A DNA stretch of 40,964 bases from an uncultured Hungatella sp. (GTDB taxonomy: Bacteria; Bacillota; Clostridia; Lachnospirales; Lachnospiraceae), in NCBI GenBank assembly GCA_910588325.1, contig CAJUPP010000027.1, forward strand, positions 1 to 40,964. The letters run 5' to 3'. Positions 32,655 to 39,380 of the stretch are shown one piece after another. The notes beneath the pieces are model-generated. The model saw nothing but the letters and a program-made list of their open reading frames with translations. It did no database searches and had not been told where the DNA came from. Numbering within the stretch: position 1 is the stretch's first letter; every line of letters begins with the position of its first letter. A program made the position numbers and the translations under genes.

Positions 32655-33927
32655 CTTCGTCCATCAGCTCCCATGACAATATTTCCATACAGGCTTCTCT
32701 CTCCGCCAAATCCGTACATCCTTCCAGACTGCCCCTGATATACTCTTCCAACTCACCCGAGGAACGAAATACCACCGGAAGATAGGACAGAATCTTTGCC
32801 ATGATGGCTCTCACTACCGATTTTGGCATGCCTTCAAAGGTTTTTGTCAATTCCTGACAGAATTCTTCTCCCTTTTTCTCAATCCATTTCCGGTCCGCCG
32901 GCTCCTCCTTTCTGACTGTCTCTTCCAGACTGGCAAAGGAACTTCCTGAAGTCAGTTTCACAATTTTGGAAAGAATGGGATCATCCTCTCCTGCATCCGT
33001 CATAAACTGCTCCATCACGTATTCCTGAATTCCCTCCAGCTTTTCCAGATACTCCTTACACTGCTCAGGCAATGGCTGTCCGTCATGTTTCGCAAAGCAT
33101 TCCCGAATATCCCCTGCAAGAGAGAAAAACAAATCTTTTTCCGCACTGTCCACTACGGCACTGTCTCTGGTTAAAAACAGCACATATAAATCATTAACCA
33201 AATCCGCAGCTAAAAGATACAGCCCGGATTCAACATTCAGCTTTTTGCTTGCATCATTGATCCGGTCCATGGCTTCCCAGTACTGCTCCTTGTCCAAATT
33301 ACGGTAATCCATATAGCGTAGTTTTTCCAGAATCCCATACAATCCCGGCCACTGCTCCTCCATGCCTTTTGGCAGACTTACCATGGCCGAAGTCCTGAGC
33401 ATGTACAGCACATCCTCCAGACTTTCTTTTTCCGCCCCCGCATAGACCGTCAGCCGTTCCAACAACATACTGTAAAATTTCTGTTTCGTATACCGGATGG
33501 GAAGCTGTCCCATAATCTCCTGAATCCGGCTGTTCATAACTGTGGAATCCTCTGACCTTGATAACACCTCCAAAAGAGCCGTCGAGAATTCCTCCACCGA
33601 CCATGGGATACTCTTCCCCTTCACAAATCGCCTCTCCACCCGATTCAACACATATTCATAGATCTGAAAACAATCTGTGTAGGCAGTAAGGATATTCATA
33701 TCATGGATCAACCGTTCTCTCAGATTCTCCAGAGAAGATCGTTCTCCCTTCCCCTCCAGAAACTCCCCTAAAATATGATGAAACTCTTCCAAAATTCCTG
33801 TCACTTTCTCTGAAACCGAAGACTGATCATATACAGACTCATAAATGGTATAATAATTCAGCCCCAGCCGCGTAAAGGAACTGCGGTAAGCCATCGACAT
33901 CTGCCTTCTTTTTGTACGATTATCCAC
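32641..33927 (-). CDS. Unrecognised 428-residue helical protein
   Basis: I do not recognise this family. The protein has no signal peptide or membrane segment and appears almost wholly alpha-helical, with many acidic and basic residues in heptad-like patterns (for example ESVYDQSSVSEKVTGILEEF and LLAADLVNDLYVLFLTRD). The start is GTG 33927 with AGGAGGG 7 bases upstream. It begins 29 bases after cinA and overlaps the next small gene by 14 bases. Its operon joins cinA to gerW, so a structural or sporulation role is possible but unproven. Confidence 0.78.
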   Translation of the reverse strand: MDNRTKRRQMSMAYRSSFTRLGLNYYTIYESVYDQSSVSEKVTGILEEFHHILGEFLEGKGERSSLENLRERLIHDMNILTAYTDCFQIYEYVLNRVERRFVKGKSIPWSVEEFSTALLEVLSRSEDSTVMNSRIQEIMGQLPIRYTKQKFYSMLLERLTVYAGAEKESLEDVLYMLRTSAMVSLPKGMEEQWPGLYGILEKLRYMDYRNLDKEQYWEAMDRINDASKKLNVESGLYLLAADLVNDLYVLFLTRDSAVVDSAEKDLFFSLAGDIRECFAKHDGQPLPEQCKEYLEKLEGIQEYVMEQFMTDAGEDDPILSKIVKLTSGSSFASLEETVRKEEPADRKWIEKKGEEFCQELTKTFEGMPKSVVRAIMAKILSYLPVVFRSSGELEEYIRGSLEGCTDLAEREACMEILSWELMDEDALV

Positions 33928-33956
33928 AATAATACCCTCCTCATATCTCCCATGAA

Positions 33957-35210
33957 CTACTCTTTTCCATAATATTCCAAAACCGTTCTCCGCAGGAAAT
34001 CAAGGGACCTTACCACAGACTGCTCCCTGACCTTATTCCGGTTCCCTTTAAACTGGTATTTTTCCACGGTCACATTTCCCGCCAGATAACAGGCCATGTA
34101 CACCAGTCCAACCGGCTTTTCCTCTGTACCGCCGTCCGGTCCGGCAAGCCCGGTTATGGCAATGCAGATATCCGCATCTGCTGCAAATGCTCCTCCTGCC
34201 GCCATCTCCTTGGCCGTCTCCTTGCTGACAGCTCCGTATTTCTTCAAAGTGGACTTATTTACATCCAGAATCTTCCGTTTCGCCTTGTTGGAATAGGTGA
34301 TAAATCCTTCCCTGAACACCTCTGATGCCCCGGGAACATTGACAATCCGTCCAGCCAGCAGGCCTCCTGTACAGGACTCCGCTGTCGTCACCGTCAGTTC
34401 ATGCTTTTTTAGAAGGCGCACGACCGCCATCTCCAAAGTCTCATCTTCCTTCACAGAATACACGTTGCTGCCAAACCGTCTCTTTAATTCTTTCACTACC
34501 GGTTTTATCAGTTTCTCCGCCGCATCTGCGTTTGGTGCTTTTGCCGTTACACGCAGATGGACTTCTCCGGTCTTTGCATAGGTGGCAATGGTAGGATTGG
34601 TCTGGGAATCAATCAAATCCAGGATCTTTTCCTCCACCATACTCTCACCGCATCCACAGATCTTTACCATCCTGGAAATGATCTTCTCAGGACACAGGCT
34701 TTGAAGATAGGGATAAACCTGCTCATAAAACAGGGGATACAGTTCATTTGGCGGTCCCGGAAGAAGGATTGCAGACGTTTCGTCTTTCTCCAAAATCAGT
34801 CCCGGAGCCGTACCATTATGGTTGTCCAGAACTTTGGCTCCCTCTGGCACCATGGCCTGTTTCCAGTTATTCTCCGTAATCTTTTTATAGACACTGTTGT
34901 TAAAATACTCCTGTATCCGTTCTCTGGTATGAGGATCCTCCTTTAACGGAAATCCCATCACCTCCGCACAGACTTCTTTGGTCAAATCATCTTCCGTAGG
35001 GCCAAGGCCTCCTGTCAGAATCAACACATCCGCCCGCCCCAAAGCCGTACGGATACACTGGGCCAGCCTCTCTTTGTTGTCGCCTACTACGGTCTGATGG
35101 TACATGGACAAGCCTAAAAGCGCACATTTCTCAGCCAGAAACTGTGCATTGGTGTTGACGATATTTCCAAGCAGCAATTCCGTTCCTACGGAAATCAACT
35201 CTACTACCAT
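33957..35210 (-). CDS. cinA: CinA, nicotinamide-nucleotide amidase / competence-damage protein
   Basis: This 417-residue protein has the usual two parts. The N-terminal molybdopterin-binding-like (COG1058) domain (about 1-170) has VELISVGTELLLGNIVNTN, ILTGGLGPTEDDLTKE and LLPGPPNEL. The C-terminal PncC-type amidase domain (about 250-412) has TTAESCTGGLLAGRIVNVPGAS and AITGLAGPDGGTEEKPVG. It would recycle pyridine nucleotides by deamidating nicotinamide mononucleotide. It follows pgsA by 2 bases; recA, often next in this order, is not present. Confidence 0.95.
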   Translation of the reverse strand: MVVELISVGTELLLGNIVNTNAQFLAEKCALLGLSMYHQTVVGDNKERLAQCIRTALGRADVLILTGGLGPTEDDLTKEVCAEVMGFPLKEDPHTRERIQEYFNNSVYKKITENNWKQAMVPEGAKVLDNHNGTAPGLILEKDETSAILLPGPPNELYPLFYEQVYPYLQSLCPEKIISRMVKICGCGESMVEEKILDLIDSQTNPTIATYAKTGEVHLRVTAKAPNADAAEKLIKPVVKELKRRFGSNVYSVKEDETLEMAVVRLLKKHELTVTTAESCTGGLLAGRIVNVPGASEVFREGFITYSNKAKRKILDVNKSTLKKYGAVSKETAKEMAAGGAFAADADICIAITGLAGPDGGTEEKPVGLVYMACYLAGNVTVEKYQFKGNRNKVREQSVVRSLDFLRRTVLEYYGKE

Positions 35211-35212
35211 AA

Positions 35213-35755
35213 TTACATGCCCCCTTCTGTCAGTACCTTACGGTTTTTCACAACATAGTCTGCCAGGGATACCACGGTAAGAATCAAGGCAATCCACAAA
35301 CAGATATTGGTAACCAGCGTAAGTGCCGGAATTTGAAGAATCAAAAGAACCACCGCTATCATCTGAAATGTGGTTTTAAATTTGCCCCAATAGCTGGCGG
35401 CAATCACCACACCATTATCCGAAGCCACCAGACGGAAACCGCTGATGATAAATTCCCGGCTGATGATGACAATCACCATCCAGGACGGAATCTGCCCCAG
35501 TTCAATCAGACAGATAAGCGCCGAACAAACCAGAAGCTTGTCCGCCAGAGGATCCATAAATTTCCCGAAATTGGTTACAAGGTTGTATTTTCTAGCAATC
35601 TTTCCGTCCAGCATGTCCGTCAGGCTGGCAACAATAAAAATGACGGTTGAAATAGAACGGTATGTCTGATTCTGCCCTCCCTCAAGCAGAAGAAATACCA
35701 CAAAAAACGGAATTAAACACACTCTTAAAATAGTTAACTTATTGGGCAGATTCAT
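35213..35755 (-). CDS. pgsA: Phosphatidylglycerophosphate synthase
   Basis: This 180-residue membrane enzyme makes phosphatidylglycerophosphate from CDP-diacylglycerol and glycerol-3-phosphate, the entry to phosphatidylglycerol and cardiolipin. The CDP-alcohol phosphotransferase motif is complete: DMLDGKIAR, then FGKFMDPLADK. About five helices are seen. ATG 35755 (MNLPNKLTILR, the usual start) is preferred over GTG 35758; AGGAG precedes both. It overlaps the end of rimO by 17 bases. Confidence 0.95.
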   Translation of the reverse strand: MNLPNKLTILRVCLIPFFVVFLLLEGGQNQTYRSISTVIFIVASLTDMLDGKIARKYNLVTNFGKFMDPLADKLLVCSALICLIELGQIPSWMVIVIISREFIISGFRLVASDNGVVIAASYWGKFKTTFQMIAVVLLILQIPALTLVTNICLWIALILTVVSLADYVVKNRKVLTEGGM

Positions 35756-37079
35756 CACACATCTCTCCTATCAAATCATATTCTGCAGCGCCTGTGACCC
35801 TGACGCGGACAAAATCGCCGGACATCAGCCGGGCGTTGGTGTTGACAAAAATCAGCCCGTCCACTCCGGGGGCATCCATATACGTACGGCCTACATAGGC
35901 ATTTTCATCAACCACCTGTCCCTCGATCATCACATCCAGGATCCTTCCCACCATGGAGTCCGATTTTTCAAAGGCAATCTCCTGCTGAAGTTCCATGATC
36001 TCATCCCGCCGTTTCTCTTTTAAGGCCTCATCGATCTGATCCGGAAAATCAGCCGCCGGAGTATCCTCCTCCTGGGAATATGCAAACACACCAAGACGTT
36101 CAAACTCCATCTGATTCACAAACTCCATCAAAATCTCATGATCTTCTTTTGTCTCTCCCGGGAAGCCGGAAATCAGCGTGGTCCGCAGGGCAATGTCCGG
36201 AATCTGGCTTCTTAAACAGGCAATCAGATCCTCTAACTGTTTTCGGTTGGTTTTCCGCCCCATCCGTTTTAAAATGGCATCGCTGGCATGCTGAATGGGG
36301 ATGTCCAGGTAATGGCACACTTTCTCTTCTGTCCTTATAACCTCAATCAACTCCTGCGTAATCTCTTCCGGATAACAGTACTGAATCCGGATCCACTGAA
36401 TTCCAGAGATTTGGCACAGCTGTCTTAACAGTGCAGGGAGAGATTTTTTCCCATACAGATCCATGCCGTAAACGGTGGTCTCCTGGGCCACCAGGATCAG
36501 CTCCTTCACTCCCTGTTCTGCCAATCCTTTCGCTTCCTCAAAAAGCTGCTCCATAGGAACGCTGCGGTAAGGTCCTCTAAGGCTGGGGATAATGCAGTAG
36601 GTACAGTGCTTGTCACACCCTTCTGCAATTTTCAAAAATGCATAATGCCCCCCTGTGGTCAATACTCTGGGTACACCAGCCTGCAAAGAATTGCTCAGGC
36701 TCAAAAACCGCTCTTCCCGTTCCTTCCCTGCCAGCACATTTTTTATCACACCGGAAATCTCGCCATAGGATGAGGTTCCTAAAATTGCATCCACCTCTGG
36801 TATCTCCTTAAAAATCTCCTGCTGGTACCGCTGTGCCAAACAGCCGGCTACCAGAAGGGCTTTTAAGTTTCCTGTATGTTTCAGTTCCGCCATCTCCAGA
36901 ATCGTATTTATACTCTCCTCCTTGGCATCACCGATAAAGCAGCAGGTGTTAATCAAAATCACGTCCGCCTGCTGTTCATCATCTGTAAATTCATATCTGT
37001 CCCTGGTTAAAAGTCCCAACATTCTCTCTGTATCTACCAGATTCTTGTCACACCCCAGGGAAACACAAAATATCTTCAT
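35739..37079 (-). CDS. rimO: Ribosomal protein S12 methylthiotransferase RimO
   Basis: This 446-residue radical-SAM enzyme methylthiolates an aspartate of ribosomal protein S12. It has the N-terminal cluster cysteines C10, C46 and C80 and the radical-SAM cysteines C155, C159 and C162 (GCDKHCTYC), followed by PSLRGPYRS and a C-terminal TRAM domain from about 375. The start SLGCDKN distinguishes RimO from MiaB. AGGAG lies 7 bases before ATG 37079. The rimO-pgsA-cinA order is widely conserved in Firmicutes. Confidence 0.95.
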   Translation of the reverse strand: MKIFCVSLGCDKNLVDTERMLGLLTRDRYEFTDDEQQADVILINTCCFIGDAKEESINTILEMAELKHTGNLKALLVAGCLAQRYQQEIFKEIPEVDAILGTSSYGEISGVIKNVLAGKEREERFLSLSNSLQAGVPRVLTTGGHYAFLKIAEGCDKHCTYCIIPSLRGPYRSVPMEQLFEEAKGLAEQGVKELILVAQETTVYGMDLYGKKSLPALLRQLCQISGIQWIRIQYCYPEEITQELIEVIRTEEKVCHYLDIPIQHASDAILKRMGRKTNRKQLEDLIACLRSQIPDIALRTTLISGFPGETKEDHEILMEFVNQMEFERLGVFAYSQEEDTPAADFPDQIDEALKEKRRDEIMELQQEIAFEKSDSMVGRILDVMIEGQVVDENAYVGRTYMDAPGVDGLIFVNTNARLMSGDFVRVRVTGAAEYDLIGEMCDESAQ

Positions 37080-37127
37080 GAAATAACTCCTGCTCTTTTG
37101 ATTTTCCCGCGTTGCTCATTTTGTGAT

Positions 37128-37158
37128 AAAAAAGCCATCTCTCATCATGAGACGGCTT
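37128..37158 (-). terminator. rpoZ terminator
   Basis: On the minus strand AAGCC/GGCTT and TCTCA/TGAGA form one stacked stem, followed by six T residues (37133-37128). It separates the yicC-gmk-rpoZ unit from rimO. No clear promoter for rimO is seen in the remaining 48 bases. Confidence 0.8.
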
Positions 37159-37175
37159 ACACTTCCAAAAGTTCA

Positions 37176-37457
37176 TCAGTCTGTTTCTTCCGGAGCATCA
37201 TTCTCAGAAGCATCATTCTCAGAATCATCCTCGGAAAGAATCTTCACTTTCTGCTCATACAACTCTTCCACTGCCACTGACAGCGGTTTTTTGTCACGGG
37301 AGGCATGAATCATGGGATCCTCCCCACCAATCAGCTGTCTCGCCCTTTTGGCTGTGGCAATGACAATAGAATAACGGCTCTGAACCACCGGCTCATCGCC
37401 ATCCTCCACGCCGCTGTTTACTGCATTGATCAAATCTGTATAAGATGGATGTAACAT
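37176..37457 (-). CDS. rpoZ: RNA polymerase omega subunit
   Basis: This 93-residue protein is the omega subunit, which helps assemble RNA polymerase. The family core is MLHPSYTDLINAV, SRYSIVIATAKRARQLIGG and KPLSVAVEELYEQKVKI. The last 15 or so residues are an acidic tail (SENDASENDAPEETD) built from a duplicated five-residue unit. AAAGGAG lies 7 bases before ATG 37457. It is third in the classic yicC-gmk-rpoZ order; a gap of 124 bases with a hairpin cluster separates it from gmk. Confidence 0.95.
   Translation of the reverse strand: MLHPSYTDLINAVNSGVEDGDEPVVQSRYSIVIATAKRARQLIGGEDPMIHASRDKKPLSVAVEELYEQKVKILSEDDSENDASENDAPEETD
37195..37224 (-). repeat. 15-bp tandem duplication in the rpoZ tail
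   Basis: Two exact copies of a 15-base unit (37195-37209 and 37210-37224) encode SENDA twice; a third, degenerate copy precedes them in the coding direction. The frame is kept. Confidence 0.85.
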
Positions 37458-37502
37458 AAAAATTCTCCTTTCCTTACTTTAAAAATCCGCCGTCGATTAG
37501 GT

Positions 37503-37573
37503 GGCATGAATTTAGGTACGCCTAGTGTGCCCGCCAGACTTTCATGTTTGGCGGTGCGTCCGCTGCCGGGCGC
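37503..37573 (+). other. Compact cluster of three hairpins between gmk and rpoZ
   Basis: Three adjacent stems are seen: 37503-37530 (GGCA/TGCC and TAGG/CCTA), 37532-37554 region (CCGCCAGAC/GTTTGGCGG, nine pairs from 37531, six-base loop) and 37556-37573 (GCGTCC/GGGCGC, six-base loop). GCATG (37504-37508) could also pair with CATGC (37573-37577). In the plus-strand transcript the last two stems contain G-U pairs that become A-C mismatches on the minus strand, so if it acts as RNA the plus strand is favoured, antisense to the operon. G+C is higher than in nearby gaps. No coding frame or T tract is present. Confidence 0.5.
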
Positions 37574-37581
37574 ATGCAGGT

Positions 37582-38229
37582 TCACTTAGATAACTGCCCC
37601 GTAATCAAAACGGTTGCATTTAATTCCTTCTGCATCTTCCCGATAAAGTCCTGATTCGTTGTTGTTCTGAAACGCTGCAGCCGAATCATCTGGTGCATAT
37701 CCTCCACACAGGTATCAATATCATCATTTATCAGGAGATAATGATAGGAGGACATGCCCTGCGCCTCGTCAGCCGCCCGGCAGAGCCTAGCTTGAATGAC
37801 TTCCATGCTCTCGGTTCCCCGCCTTAAAAGCCGGCGCCTTAACTCTCCGGCACTTGGGGGAACCACGAAAAGGAGCAACGCCTCCGGGAACTGTTCTTTG
37901 ATCTTTAAGGCTCCCTGAATCTCGATTTCCAGAATCACATCCTTCCCCTCAGCCATCTTCTGGGATACATACTGCTTTGGGGTTCCGTAATAATTATTCA
38001 CATATTGGGCATATTCGATTAACTGTTTATCCTTAATCATCTGCTCAAACTTTTCCCTGGTAACAAAAAAGTACTCTCTTCCGTCTGCCTCTCCCTCTCT
38101 GGGCTGCCTGGTGGTTGCCGAGATGGACAGGGCATAATTATCGTACTTCTCCAGCAAGGCTTTAATCAGCGTTCCTTTCCCTGCTCCGGAAAAACCGGAC
38201 ACGACTACTAAACTCCCCTGGTTATTCAT
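37582..38229 (-). CDS. gmk: Guanylate kinase
   Basis: This 215-residue enzyme phosphorylates GMP to GDP. The P-loop is GFSGAGKGT with K18; TTRQPREGEADGREYFFV and the VILEIEIQGAL stretch are typical. The C-terminus carries a longer than usual helical tail. ATG 38229 is chosen because AGGAG lies 5 bases upstream and MNNQGSLVVVSG is a normal start; an in-frame codon 63 bases earlier lies inside yicC and has no site. It follows yicC by 25 bases. The remA gene often found between them is absent. Confidence 0.95.
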   Translation of the reverse strand: MNNQGSLVVVSGFSGAGKGTLIKALLEKYDNYALSISATTRQPREGEADGREYFFVTREKFEQMIKDKQLIEYAQYVNNYYGTPKQYVSQKMAEGKDVILEIEIQGALKIKEQFPEALLLFVVPPSAGELRRRLLRRGTESMEVIQARLCRAADEAQGMSSYHYLLINDDIDTCVEDMHQMIRLQRFRTTTNQDFIGKMQKELNATVLITGQLSK

Positions 38230-38254
38230 ACTTTCTCCTGTCTGATGTATGGTA

Positions 38255-39133
38255 TCATTCAATATTCTGAATCTGTTCCCGTACTTTCTCAATCTCCGTC
38301 TTCAGAGCAATGGCCCTGTCTGACACTTCCAGATCATTGGCCTTGGAGAGGATGGTGTTGGCCTCCCGATTCATCTCCTGGGCAATGAAATCCAGCTTTC
38401 TTCCCACACTGCCTCCTGCCGACAGTTCAGTTTTTGTATGGTTGATGTGGCTTTTCAGCCGGACAACCTCTTCGTCTACACAGATCTTGTCTGCAAAAAT
38501 CGTCACTTCCGTAGCAATACGTCCTTCGTCTATAGATGCGGTGCTTAAAAGCTCCTTCACCTTTTCTTCCAGCTTCTCCCGGTACTCTTTCAGGATCTGA
38601 GGGGAACGCTCTTCAATGTATCCCACCAGTTCCAGCATATAATCCAGTTTTCCAAGAAGATCTTTCTTTAAATTCTCTCCCTCGGTTGCCCGGCTTTCTA
38701 TAAAATGTTCCGCCGCTTCCTCCACTGCCTCCGAAAGCAATTTCCATATAGATTCCTCATCCTCAGGGGCTTCTTCCATGGTAAGCACTTCCGGCATTCT
38801 GGCTAAAGTGGAAACTTTCATATCACCGGGAATTCCAAACTTCTCCTCTATCTTTTTAAAGTAATCCATGTACTCACAGGCCAGGGCTTCATTGTACTTT
38901 AAGCACAGCTTATTCTCTTTGTAGTCTTCGAAATTAATAAAAATATCTACCTTGCCTCGCTGGATGTACTTTTTTAAAAGATTTCGGATTCCTGCCTCAA
39001 AATAGTTGAACTTTTTCGGCATTTTGATGCTTAAATCCAGATATCTGTGATTCACAGCTTTCATCTCAACGGAGATTTTGTATTCCTGTGTTACTTTCTC
39101 GCATCTCCCAAAGCCTGTCATGCTTCTGATCAT
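38255..39133 (-). CDS. yicC: YicC-family endoribonuclease
   Basis: This 292-residue protein belongs to the YicC/YloC family, recently linked to endoribonuclease activity on small RNAs. It starts MIRSMTGFGR, the family hallmark, and continues with EMKAVNHRYLDLSIKMP, a long coiled helical middle, and the C-terminal motif GRKLDFIAQEMNREANTILSKA. ATG 39133 is preferred over ATG 39139 because of the 7-base spacing from AAGGG and the family start. It is the first gene of yicC-gmk-rpoZ. Confidence 0.93.
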   Translation of the reverse strand: MIRSMTGFGRCEKVTQEYKISVEMKAVNHRYLDLSIKMPKKFNYFEAGIRNLLKKYIQRGKVDIFINFEDYKENKLCLKYNEALACEYMDYFKKIEEKFGIPGDMKVSTLARMPEVLTMEEAPEDEESIWKLLSEAVEEAAEHFIESRATEGENLKKDLLGKLDYMLELVGYIEERSPQILKEYREKLEEKVKELLSTASIDEGRIATEVTIFADKICVDEEVVRLKSHINHTKTELSAGGSVGRKLDFIAQEMNREANTILSKANDLEVSDRAIALKTEIEKVREQIQNIE

Positions 39134-39166
39134 CCACATGCCCTTCTTTCGTCATAGATAAATACC

Positions 39167-39195
39167 ATTATAAGGCAAATGGAAAGGCAAGTCAA
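39167..39195 (-). promoter_or_regulatory. Sigma-A promoter of yicC-gmk-rpoZ
   Basis: On the minus strand TTGACT (39195-39190), a 17-base spacer and TATAAT (39172-39167), about 30 bases upstream of yicC. Confidence 0.88.
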
Positions 39196-39251
39196 CTTAT
39201 ACGAAAAAGTTTTTTGAGGTCCGCAGCGGCAGGGAAAACCGCCAGCAATCG

Positions 39252-39280
39252 TTGACAATTTGGGAGGTGTCATGTAGAAT
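39252..39280 (+). promoter_or_regulatory. Sigma-A promoter of the FtsA-like gene
   Basis: TTGACA (39252-39257), a 17-base spacer and TAGAAT (39275-39280) on the plus strand. The leader to the start codon is about 95 bases. It diverges from the yicC promoter 57 bases away. Confidence 0.8.
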
Positions 39281-39380
39281 ATTTTATAGTTGTGCAGAGG
39301 ATTTTGGAGATTTTTGGCAGAGAAATTATCGGGAATAAGATGGCACAGGATAGCCGTGATTATTTTAGGAGGAAATGGGT

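Noticed and set aside
33299..33604. Alternative 101-codon frame on the minus strand within the 428-residue gene
   Set aside because: It lies inside the longer, better supported frame and has no ribosome site of its own.
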